Positions 27,585 to 35,493 of a stretch of 64,000 nt of DNA are shown one piece after another (the stretch's first letter is position 1; each line of letters begins with the position of its first letter). The stretch spans positions 310,001 through 374,000 of the forward strand of contig NZ_CP059897.1 of the NCBI RefSeq assembly GCF_014126615.1. Reading direction: 5' to 3'. The position numbers and the translations under genes were made by a program. Below the pieces are notes generated by a model. It was not told where the DNA came from, did no database searches, and saw only the letters and a list, made by a program, of their open reading frames with translations. The DNA is from Ciceribacter thiooxidans. GTDB lineage: Bacteria > Pseudomonadota > Alphaproteobacteria > Rhizobiales > Rhizobiaceae.

Positions 27585-28580
27585 CTAGCCTTTCCCATTG
27601 CTGAAGAGTTTTGTTTTCCCGGCGAGCCAGCGCAGGACCATCACCGCGATCAGGAAGATGCCCCAGACCGCAGTCGACAGATGCTGGTTGGCGCCGAGCA
27701 GATTGAGACCGGACGACAGGACCTGGAGTATGACGAGGGCCAGCACGACCGGGACCACGCGACCGAAGCCTCCGAAGGGATCGACCCCGCCCAGGAAGCA
27801 CGCAAGAACGGTGACGAGAAGCAGCGCTTCCCCGTGGCCGACCCGGACCGAATTGAACCGGGCCAGCATCAGGATGCCGGCGACGGCGCACATGAGCCCC
27901 GACAGGGTATAGATCAGCGTCAATGTTCGCTTGGTGTGGACCCCGGAATAGGCGGTCGCCCTGACGTTCGATCCTGTCATGTAGACCGAGAAGCCGTGAC
28001 GGGAACGACCGAGCAGTATGTGCCAGACAAGAGCCGCCAGGGCGAATATCAGGAGCGGAACTGGTACACCGAGGACAAATCCGTGTCCGATGGGGTGCAG
28101 ATAGGCGGGAAAGTTGGAAATATCACCGCCCTTGGTCAGGAATTCGCCAAGCCCCCGCAGAAAGATCATCATGGCCAGGGACACGAGGATGGGGTGGGCA
28201 CCGATATAGGCGATGACCAGGCCCATGAAGCATCCGGCAGCCGCACCGACGATGAGCGCTGCACCGCTCCCGAGGATGAAGGCCCACATCGGCGCATCCG
28301 GGCCGCCGTGGATCTGCAGCACATAGGCCAGTGTCAAGCCGCAGATATTGGCCGTGTAGATAATCGCCAGATTGAAGCCGCCAGAAATGATCGGCATCAG
28401 CATCGCCAGGGTCAGCAAGCCCAGTTCCGGCAGCTGAAACGCTATGGATCCGAAATTTGCCATCGTCAGGAATTGCGGCGAAGCCACTCCGAAGATGACA
28501 ATGACGGCGAACAGGAAGACGAAGAGCCCTGCAATCTCGGCGCCGAGATGTTTGTTCAGCCATGCAACGAGCGTGTTCAT
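27585..28580 (-). CDS. Sugar ABC transporter permease (RbsC-like) 2
   Basis: 331 residues from ATG 28580 (MNTLVAWLNKH), 1 bp after the preceding gene; AAGGAC upstream serves as ribosome site. Multiple membrane segments and the BPD_transp_2 landmarks are visible (MLMPIISGGFNLAIIYTANICG; GSNVRATAYSGVHTKRT). It pairs with the second permease to form a heterodimeric channel, as in Lsr/Rha-type systems rather than the homodimeric RbsC. Confidence 0.88.
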   Translation of the reverse strand: MNTLVAWLNKHLGAEIAGLFVFLFAVIVIFGVASPQFLTMANFGSIAFQLPELGLLTLAMLMPIISGGFNLAIIYTANICGLTLAYVLQIHGGPDAPMWAFILGSGAALIVGAAAGCFMGLVIAYIGAHPILVSLAMMIFLRGLGEFLTKGGDISNFPAYLHPIGHGFVLGVPVPLLIFALAALVWHILLGRSRHGFSVYMTGSNVRATAYSGVHTKRTLTLIYTLSGLMCAVAGILMLARFNSVRVGHGEALLLVTVLACFLGGVDPFGGFGRVVPVVLALVILQVLSSGLNLLGANQHLSTAVWGIFLIAVMVLRWLAGKTKLFSNGKG

Positions 28581-28581
28581 G

Positions 28582-29574
28582 CTAGTCCTTGCGGTGTCTG
28601 CTTGCGGCAAGGCCGGCAAGATTGAGATTTGAGGTCGAAATGGCGATCAGAATGATCGCGCCGACCACCATCTTGAAGGCGAAGGGCGAGATACCCAGCA
28701 GGTTCAGTCCGTTCTGGGTGACGGCGACCAGCAAGACACCGAGGACGCAACCGAGCACCGATCCCCGTCCACCTCCAAGGCGCGCACCGCCCAGCACCAC
28801 CGCCGCCAGGACATCCAGCTCGCGGCCTATCAGTGCGTTCGGCACGACTTCCTGGACGATGTGCGCCTGCATCAACCCGCCGATCCCCGCCATCAATCCG
28901 CACCAGCCAAAGGCAATGAACTGCATGAGGCCGAGATTGATGCCGAGCCGGCGCGCGCCTTCCGGGTTGTCGCCGAACGCATAGAGCTGACGTCCCGTGG
29001 TGGTGTGGCGGATCAGAACCCAGGTCGCCGCAAGCGCTGCCACCATCACGGCAACCGGAAGGGTGATCTCGGCCCAGGTTCCATCCGCCACCTGCCGTTC
29101 GAAGAGAACGACCCGTCCCGTCCACCAGTCGGGCAAGTTGTAGAGGTACTTTCCGCTCGTGAAGAACATCAACAATCCGAAGAAGGCGTTGAACGTCGAT
29201 ATGGTCACGACGATGGAGATGATGCGGAAGTAATGAATGAGGATGGCGTTTATGAAGCCAAGCCCGATCCCGAGACCTCCGGCGACCAGGAACCCGATAA
29301 GCCAGTTGCCGCCGCCGATCGCGGAAAAGACGTAGACCGCCAGATACTGGACGATCGACGCGGCGACCGCGAACGAGATGTCGATCCCGCCCGCGATCAG
29401 CACCACGAGCAACCCCGCAGCCCAGATGAGATTGACTGCATTATTGTTCAAGAGTGCCGTGAGGTTCGGCAGCGTGAAGAAACTTCCCGATGCGAAAGAC
29501 AGGCCGACGCAGAGCGAGATCAGTACGATCGACAGCCGCATTTCCGTCGGGTGATTGCGGATGAACCTAGCCAT
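28582..29574 (-). CDS. Sugar ABC transporter permease (RbsC-like) 1
   Basis: 330 residues from ATG 29574 (MARFIRNHP), overlapping the ATPase stop by 8 bp. BPD_transp_2 family: VVLIAGGIDISFAVAASIVQYLA is the hallmark G-G-I-D-[IL]-S block and FGDNPEGARRLGINL the cytoplasmic loop. About ten membrane segments. Forms the channel with the second permease; both halves differ enough to be separate subunits. Confidence 0.9.
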   Translation of the reverse strand: MARFIRNHPTEMRLSIVLISLCVGLSFASGSFFTLPNLTALLNNNAVNLIWAAGLLVVLIAGGIDISFAVAASIVQYLAVYVFSAIGGGNWLIGFLVAGGLGIGLGFINAILIHYFRIISIVVTISTFNAFFGLLMFFTSGKYLYNLPDWWTGRVVLFERQVADGTWAEITLPVAVMVAALAATWVLIRHTTTGRQLYAFGDNPEGARRLGINLGLMQFIAFGWCGLMAGIGGLMQAHIVQEVVPNALIGRELDVLAAVVLGGARLGGGRGSVLGCVLGVLLVAVTQNGLNLLGISPFAFKMVVGAIILIAISTSNLNLAGLAASRHRKD

Positions 29575-31081
29575 AGACAGCCTCTTCCATCGCACGGAGA
29601 TCAATCCTGTTCGGATCGAATTCGTTGACGATGCCACCACCAGCCATGTGCAGGACTCGGTCGGCGTTCAGATAGACCTCCGGCACCTCGTCGGAGATCA
29701 ACAGGATAGCCAGGCCTTGTTCGGCCAGTCGCCGGACAATCGCGAAAATTCCCGCCCGCGCGCCGACATCCACCCCGACCGTCGGCGCATCGAGGATGAG
29801 AACCTTCGGTTCGGTCGCCAGCCATTTGGCGAGCACGACCCGCTGCTGGTTGCCGCCGGACAATGTCGAAACGGGATCCGTCGGCTGCCCGATCTTGATC
29901 GCCAGGTCCGCCAGCCATTTCGACACCAGTTGCTGTTTCCTGCGCCGCGAGATCAGCCCATCCGGGCCTGAAATCCGCGGCAGGACCGCCAGTGCGATGT
30001 TGTCGGCGATCGACTGCTGCTGCACGAGCCCCAGAGACAGGCGATCTTCCGATACGTAGGCGATACCTGCAGCGACGGCATCCCGGTTGGACCTGAGATC
30101 AAGGATCTTGCCATCAAGGCGGATCACGCCGCTGTCAGGCCTCGTCATGCCGAACAAGCTGTGCCCGAGTTCTGTGCGTCCAGCTCCGATGAGCCCGGTC
30201 AGGCCGACGATCTCACCTGCACGGATCTTGAGACTGATGTCGTCAAATTCCCCACGACGGCTGAGGTGCTCAACCTCCAGAACGTCGCGTTCACCCGCCT
30301 TGTCCCGCGCGGTTACCTTGGTCTCGAACATCTTGCCGGTCATCAATTCGGTCAGACGTGACTGGCTCATCCCTTCCGTCGGATAGACGCCGACCAGACG
30401 TCCGTCGCGCAGGACCGTCACGCGGCTCGAAATCGCAAGAACCTCTGCGAGACGATGGCTGACGAAGACGATGGCCACGCCACGCGCCGACAAGGTACGG
30501 ACGATTTCGAGCAGCCGGTTTGTTTCCGATTGAGTGAGCGATGCCGTCGGCTCGTCCATGAAGATGAGCCGGGCGTCTCCCACCAGCGCACGGGCAATTG
30601 CCACGACCTGCCGGCCGGCAATCGGCAGCGTGTTCAGTCGGGCGTCCAGATCCAGTTCCACTCCCAGCTGTGCGAGGGCCGCAGCCGCCCTTTCCTTCAG
30701 GGCGCGGTGGTTAACCAGGCGTGGGCGCGAACCGAGAACCGTCTCGAATGCGATATTTTCGGCAACGCTCATTTCCGGGAACAGCGCCAAATCCTGCCAG
30801 ATCACGGCAATGCCGCGGTTGCGGGCGATACCCGGCGAGACGGTCGTTTCCACGTCCCCGAAATACTCCATCCGGGCCCCGGGTTCGGGCGTGTAGGCGC
30901 CTGCGATGATCTTGATCAGAGTGCTCTTTCCGCAGCCGTTTTCTCCGGCGAGGCAATGCACCTCGCCCTGATCGACCTCGAAGGAGACATCGTCCAGGGC
31001 CTGTACACCCCCGAATTTCTTCGAGACGTGCTCGAGGCGGATCGCCGCAGGCGTTGAAGTGGTTGTTGCAACCGGGTTCAT
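29567..31081 (-). CDS. Sugar ABC transporter ATP-binding protein (RbsA/XylG-like, two ABC domains)
   Basis: 504 residues with two nucleotide-binding domains. The first has Walker A GENGCGKST, Walker B LIFMDEPTASL. The second has the atypical GLIGAGRTEL in place of a classic Walker A and LSGGNQQRVVLAKWL with VLILDAPTVGVD (Ala replacing the usual Glu). Such asymmetric pairs are normal for RbsA-type proteins. Start is 9 bp after the SIS gene. It powers uptake of the unknown sugar. Confidence 0.93.
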   Translation of the reverse strand: MNPVATTTSTPAAIRLEHVSKKFGGVQALDDVSFEVDQGEVHCLAGENGCGKSTLIKIIAGAYTPEPGARMEYFGDVETTVSPGIARNRGIAVIWQDLALFPEMSVAENIAFETVLGSRPRLVNHRALKERAAAALAQLGVELDLDARLNTLPIAGRQVVAIARALVGDARLIFMDEPTASLTQSETNRLLEIVRTLSARGVAIVFVSHRLAEVLAISSRVTVLRDGRLVGVYPTEGMSQSRLTELMTGKMFETKVTARDKAGERDVLEVEHLSRRGEFDDISLKIRAGEIVGLTGLIGAGRTELGHSLFGMTRPDSGVIRLDGKILDLRSNRDAVAAGIAYVSEDRLSLGLVQQQSIADNIALAVLPRISGPDGLISRRRKQQLVSKWLADLAIKIGQPTDPVSTLSGGNQQRVVLAKWLATEPKVLILDAPTVGVDVGARAGIFAIVRRLAEQGLAILLISDEVPEVYLNADRVLHMAGGGIVNEFDPNRIDLRAMEEAVYG

Positions 31082-31090
31082 CGGCGCCAG

Positions 31091-31645
31091 CTATTCGAGA
31101 TTGGTGTGGTTGGAGCGCATCGCTTCGGGGGTGATGCCGAGCTTGTCGATCAACTTGAGGACCATCACTTCGAACAGGACGAAGAGAGCGCCTTCGTAAA
31201 GCGAGCCCATCGGCAAAACAGAGGTCTTCTTCTCCCCCTGGTCATCGGCCATCGTCTGGGCCGGCAGATGCAGGACGAAATCCGCGTATTTGGCGGCACG
31301 ACCCTGAGGCTGGGCCGTCAGCACGAGAATGCTCGCACCCGCCGCCTTCGCCACGCCGAGAAGCGCAAGCGCTGTCGAAATTTCGCCGGGGCCGACACTC
31401 ACGATGAAGAGATCGCCCTTGCCGACCGGCGGTGTGGTCATGTCTCCTTCGACTGCGACGGCCAGCCCCATGTGAAAGAGGCGCATTGCGAAGCCCATGA
31501 TCTGGAGTTTCTCGCGTCCTCCTGCGAAGACCACGATCTTTCGGGCAGCGGCAATCATCCCGACCGCCTTGTCGACCTCGGCATCATCCAGACGATTGAA
31601 CGTATTCTCAAGTTCGGACAAGGCCGCCTTGTACAAGGTGCTCAT
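31091..31645 (-). CDS. SIS-domain sugar-phosphate isomerase (HxlB-like)
   Basis: 184 residues from ATG 31645 (MSTLYKAAL). One SIS domain: VVFAGGREKLQIMGFAMRLFHMGL, then GDLFIVSVGPGEIST, and a late PMGSLYEGALFVLFEVMVL segment that matches 6-phospho-3-hexuloisomerases (HxlB) of the ribulose-monophosphate pathway. No HxlA partner is present, so it more likely isomerises another ketose phosphate in this operon. Lies between the binding-protein gene and the ATPase gene. Confidence 0.82.
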   Translation of the reverse strand: MSTLYKAALSELENTFNRLDDAEVDKAVGMIAAARKIVVFAGGREKLQIMGFAMRLFHMGLAVAVEGDMTTPPVGKGDLFIVSVGPGEISTALALLGVAKAAGASILVLTAQPQGRAAKYADFVLHLPAQTMADDQGEKKTSVLPMGSLYEGALFVLFEVMVLKLIDKLGITPEAMRSNHTNLE

Positions 31646-31699
31646 GGTAAAACCCTGATTGTGATTTGGACACGGCCAGACGGAAAGGTCTGGCGAAGT

Positions 31700-31728
31700 A
31701 AGGAGGGGCAGTTTCGCCACCCCTCCTT
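31700..31728 (-). repeat. Intercistronic hairpin after the sugar-binding-protein gene
   Basis: AAGGAGGGG (31700-31708) pairs perfectly with CCCCTCCTT (31720-31728). It lies 12 bp past the binding-protein stop and before the SIS gene, with no T run. Such elements commonly stabilise the highly expressed binding-protein mRNA. Confidence 0.6.
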
Positions 31729-31740
31729 GCGCGATTGCGG

Positions 31741-32733
31741 TCAGAGTCCGAGGTCTGCCAGGCCCTGAACCGTCTCTGCATTGATCGGGATCAGGTTGTC
31801 GGTGATGATGTCACGACCTTCGACGTCCGGCTTCACCACACCCAGGCCCTCGATCTCGGTGCCGTCCTTGATCTCCGTGCCGTCCACGAGCATCTTGCCC
31901 ATACTCACGAAGACCCTGCCGGCCTCGGCGGGGTTCCACATGAAGCCGCCGGTGATCGCTCCCTCTTTCACGAGCTTCAGGCCCTGGCCGGGCGAGAACG
32001 GCCCGAGGACATGCACCTTGCCGATCAGCCGGCGCTCCTCGAAGGCACGCCCCGCGCCGATCGGACCCTGGCTGCCGAAGGCCAGGATACCAGTCATGTT
32101 GGGATGCGCCGCCAGAAGGTCGAGCGTCGTCTTGCGGCTGTCGTCGACGCTTTCGGCGACCCCGTAGCGCTCGCCGACAAGCGTCATTTCCGGATATTTT
32201 TCCTTGAGGTAGGCGATCGCGGCGTCGGCCCAGGCGTTGTGCAACGGCACGGTGAGCGACCCGACATAGACCGCGTATTCGCCCTTGCCGCCCATCTTCT
32301 GCGCCAGCAACTCGGCATGGGTCTCGCCGAAGCCCTTGACCGAAGCCAGCTCGAAATCCCAGTCGACATTCTTGAGGCCGGGTCCTTCATGGGCAACAAC
32401 CTTGATCCCTGCCGCACGCGCCTTCTCGAGCACGGGCTCGAGCGCCGCCTCGTCGTTGGGAACAACGCCGATGACATCCACACCCTTGGCAATCAGGTCT
32501 TCGATCGCGCGAACCTGAAGCGCCGGATCGGCGCTGGTCGGTCCGACCATCGTAGCATCCACACCGAGCTTCTCGCCCCGTTCCTTGATGCCCATTTCCA
32601 TCGCGTTGAACCACGGAATGCCGCCGATCTTCACGACGATCCCCATGGTTGGCTTGTCCTGCGCATGCGCGCCGGCTGCCAGTAATGCGGCGAATGCAAC
32701 GCCCGCCAGAGCTGCGGTTACTGCCTTGATCAT
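31741..32733 (-). CDS. Sugar ABC transporter substrate-binding protein (LsrB/RbsB-like, Peripla_BP_4)
   Basis: 330 residues from ATG 32733, preceded by AGGAG; the signal peptide reads MIKAVTAALAGVAFAALLAAGAHA. Family features include VKIGGIPWFNAMEMGIKE, VGPTSADPALQVRAIEDLI and VVPNDEAALEP. It resembles the AI-2/rhamnose branch of pentose-binding proteins more than ribose-binding RbsB. First gene of the seven-gene operon, divergent from the LacI regulator. Confidence 0.9.
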   Translation of the reverse strand: MIKAVTAALAGVAFAALLAAGAHAQDKPTMGIVVKIGGIPWFNAMEMGIKERGEKLGVDATMVGPTSADPALQVRAIEDLIAKGVDVIGVVPNDEAALEPVLEKARAAGIKVVAHEGPGLKNVDWDFELASVKGFGETHAELLAQKMGGKGEYAVYVGSLTVPLHNAWADAAIAYLKEKYPEMTLVGERYGVAESVDDSRKTTLDLLAAHPNMTGILAFGSQGPIGAGRAFEERRLIGKVHVLGPFSPGQGLKLVKEGAITGGFMWNPAEAGRVFVSMGKMLVDGTEIKDGTEIEGLGVVKPDVEGRDIITDNLIPINAETVQGLADLGL

Positions 32734-32774
32734 GTCACTCCTCCCAGAGCGCCGCCCAGTTGGGCGGACTTGTT

Positions 32775-32792
32775 TGAACAATCGATTGTGCA
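32775..32792. promoter_or_regulatory. LacI-type operator O1, proximal to the sugar operon
   Basis: TGAACAATCGATTGTGCA contains the 10-bp perfect palindrome CAATCGATTG (32779-32788), 42 bp upstream of the substrate-binding-protein start. It matches a second copy exactly 100 bp away. Confidence 0.72.
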
Positions 32793-32874
32793 GAGCGGCA
32801 ACTTAAAGCGGCTTTGGACCCCTGTGCAGACAGAGCATCAAAGCCGCACCCACGCGAATTGCCGGAATAGCGCT

Positions 32875-32892
32875 TGCACAATCGATCGTGCT
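32875..32892. promoter_or_regulatory. LacI-type operator O2, proximal to the regulator gene
   Basis: TGCACAATCGATCGTGCT is a near-perfect palindrome sharing the CACAATCGAT core with O1, 69 bp upstream of the LacI start. It likely gives autoregulation and may cooperate with O1. Confidence 0.72.
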
Positions 32893-32961
32893 ATGACATC
32901 AAGAAACAAGCTTCTCGTCAAGAGCAATTGTCAGCCCTGACCATCGAGACCGTTTCGACCC

Positions 32962-34011
32962 ATGCCCGATACCAGGCAAAAACTCACGATCTACGATATC
33001 GCGCAGCTTAGCGGCTCCTCTCCTTCGACCGTCAGTGCGGTGCTGAACGGGACGTGGAAGAAGCGCCGGGTCGGCGAGGCAACCGCGAGAAAGATCCAGA
33101 AGATAGCGGCCGAGCACGGATATACGACAAACCTGCAGGCGCGGGGGTTGAGGCGCGCGCAATCCGGTCTCGTCGGCCTCATTCTCCCGGTCCACGACAA
33201 CCGCTTCTTTGCGTCGATGAGCCAGAGCTTCGAGGCTCAGGCACGCGAACGCGGCTGGTGCCCGGTGATCGTATCCACCTTGCGCAATCCGGCCGAGGAA
33301 ATCCGAACGGTCGAGACGCTGATTTCTTACGCAGTCGACTATCTGTTCATTGCGGGCGTGACCGATCCGGCCGCCCTCAGCGAAATCTGCAGGGCGGCGC
33401 AAGTGCCGCATATCTATGTCGACCTTCCGGGAAAGGACGCCCCCTCTGTCGTCAGCAACAACTATCTCGGCGCCGAACTGTTGACGCGGAAGCTCCTGGA
33501 GCTCATGCCGCAGGTGGACGATCCGGCCCGGGCAAAGCCGTATCTGATCGGCGGCCTGGAAACCGACTTCGCCTCTGCGCATCGAATTTCCGCATTTCGA
33601 TCGACGGTCCTGGAGCTGCGTGGATCGTTCGACGAAGACCAGATCATTACCTGCGGATACGCACCCGGTAGCGCCGCTCGCGAAGTCTCGGCGCTCTGCG
33701 ACCGTATCGGCGGATTACCCGCTGGATTGTTCGTCAACTCGATCAGAGCGTTCGAGGGTATCGTCAGCGAATTTGTTCACCTTCCCTCGGAATCATTCGA
33801 GAAGAGCGTCTTCGGCTGCTACGACTATGACCCGTTTGCGGCATTCCTGGAATTTCCCGTGCACATGGTGCGGCAGAACTCGAACCAGCTCATCGCCGCC
33901 GCTTTCGAATTGGCCGACAGCGGTGTTACCGACCCGGTGCTGATACAGGTGGACCCGGAATTGATCCCTCCCCGGACTGTCTACAATGGTCCGTTCAGCC
34001 AGCTGGGGTAA
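32962..34011 (+). CDS. LacI-family transcriptional regulator
   Basis: 349 residues. N-terminal helix-turn-helix (TIYDIAQLSGSSPSTVSAVLNG) and hinge (NLQARGLRRAQSG) are typical, followed by a periplasmic-binding-protein-like effector domain. It is divergent from the sugar operon, with two matching operators between them, so it almost certainly represses that operon until the sugar or a phosphorylated form binds. The N-terminal WKKRRVGEATARKI loop is slightly unusual for the family. Confidence 0.92.
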   Translation: MPDTRQKLTIYDIAQLSGSSPSTVSAVLNGTWKKRRVGEATARKIQKIAAEHGYTTNLQARGLRRAQSGLVGLILPVHDNRFFASMSQSFEAQARERGWCPVIVSTLRNPAEEIRTVETLISYAVDYLFIAGVTDPAALSEICRAAQVPHIYVDLPGKDAPSVVSNNYLGAELLTRKLLELMPQVDDPARAKPYLIGGLETDFASAHRISAFRSTVLELRGSFDEDQIITCGYAPGSAAREVSALCDRIGGLPAGLFVNSIRAFEGIVSEFVHLPSESFEKSVFGCYDYDPFAAFLEFPVHMVRQNSNQLIAAAFELADSGVTDPVLIQVDPELIPPRTVYNGPFSQLG

Positions 34012-34140
34012 GATTGAAACGGGAGCCCCTCGGCTGGAGCCATACGCTCAATTCCGAAACGCGCTTGGTGCGGCGGGAGTGTCGGCAAGTACGGACATCG
34101 TCTCAACCTTGGAATGCAGAACACGCCGTTGCGTTGTCCG

Positions 34141-35493
34141 CTACAGGTCCGATGACTTCTCCCCACGGCCTCTCAGTCCATACCGCGCGATCTTCTCGTT
34201 CAGGGTACGGTGGGGAATGCCGAGGCTCGACGCCGCGCGCGCCGTATTGCCGTCGTGCTGATCCAGCGCGGCGCGGATCAACTGCATCTCGTAGGCTGCG
34301 AGCTGGTCCGGCAAGGCCGTATCGCTGTCCGGGTTTCTTGACGCAGCGACGCTCGCGTTCGTTTCGTCAAGCCCGATGGCGAATCGTTCTGCCCGCGCCT
34401 TGAGCTCGCGAACATTTCCTCTCCATTCCTCCTGGTGCAGCCGCGCCAGGAGATCGGCTGACACGGCACGCTCGGCTCGCCCATAGCGGTGTGCGGCGAG
34501 AGAGGCGAAATGGCTGAACAGCAAACCGATGTCCTCGCGACGCTGACGCAGGGGCGGAATGCGAATGTCGACAGTTGCAAGCCGATAGAACAGGTCCTCG
34601 CGGAACCGTCCGGCAGCGATCTCGCCGGAAAGATCGCTTTTTGCCGCGGCAATGATCCGGACGTCGACCGGCCGCAAACGGTTTTCCCCAAGCCGCTCTA
34701 TCACCCGCTCCTGCAAAACCCGCAGGATCTTCGCCTGCAACGAAAGAGGCATGGATTCGATCTCGTCGAGGAAAACGGTCCCGCCGGCCGCATACTCGAA
34801 CTTCCCCTCGCGGTCAGAAAGCGCACCTGTGAAAGCACCCTTTGCATGGCCGAAGACCTCGCTCTCGAAAATGCTCTCGGGCAGGGCCGCACAGTTGATC
34901 GCGACGAACGGACCTGAGCAACGGCGGCCTTGCCGATGCAGGGCCTGCGCGACGAGCTCCTTGCCGGAGCCGGTTTCGCCGATGATCAGCACGTCGATAT
35001 CGACATCGGCCAGCGTCGCGACGCGGCGGCGAAGCTCTCGCATGGCGGAACTGTCGCCGACGATTTGCGAACCCCCGCCATCCTCCTGCACCAGCTTCTG
35101 GAGACGGGCGATCTCCCGCTTCATCCGGCGTTTTTCGACGGCCTTGTCGAGAACGGAAAGGAGGTACTCCGCATCGTATGGCTTCTCGATGAAGTCCTCC
35201 GCACCCTGCTTCATTGCCTTGACCGCCAGCGTCACGTCGCCATGGCCAGTCATCAGGATGACGGGCACCTCGCCACGCGCCTTGATCACCGAATTCAGGA
35301 GCGTCATGCCGTCAATGCCCGGCATACGGATGTCGCTCACCAGGACATCCGGGTCGGTGCGCAAGAGTTGCTGATAGGCTTCTTCGGGTCGATGGAAGGC
35401 GCTAACGGAGAATCCGCTGACCTCCAGCCAGTCAGTCGCCGCCTTAAGGAGATCGCGGTCGTCGTCGACCAGCAGAACGTGCCCGCGGCTCAT
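34141..35493 (-). CDS. Sigma-54-dependent response regulator (DctD-like)
   Basis: 450 residues. Receiver with phospho-acceptor Asp54 (VSDIRMPG); AAA+ domain with Walker A GETGSGKE (172-179) and the sigma-54 contact loop GAFTGA (219-224); C-terminal Fis-type helix-turn-helix (NTARAASSLGIPHRTLNEKI). Its start overlaps the kinase stop by ATGA. A sigma-54 promoter and two dyads lie upstream of the TAXI transporter gene nearby, the likely target. Confidence 0.93.
   Translation of the reverse strand: MSRGHVLLVDDDRDLLKAATDWLEVSGFSVSAFHRPEEAYQQLLRTDPDVLVSDIRMPGIDGMTLLNSVIKARGEVPVILMTGHGDVTLAVKAMKQGAEDFIEKPYDAEYLLSVLDKAVEKRRMKREIARLQKLVQEDGGGSQIVGDSSAMRELRRRVATLADVDIDVLIIGETGSGKELVAQALHRQGRRCSGPFVAINCAALPESIFESEVFGHAKGAFTGALSDREGKFEYAAGGTVFLDEIESMPLSLQAKILRVLQERVIERLGENRLRPVDVRIIAAAKSDLSGEIAAGRFREDLFYRLATVDIRIPPLRQRREDIGLLFSHFASLAAHRYGRAERAVSADLLARLHQEEWRGNVRELKARAERFAIGLDETNASVAASRNPDSDTALPDQLAAYEMQLIRAALDQHDGNTARAASSLGIPHRTLNEKIARYGLRGRGEKSSDL

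Noticed and set aside
27543..28625. 360-residue open frame on the forward strand
   Set aside because: Opposite strand of a clear permease gene, very rich in Asp, Gln, Arg and His without domains.
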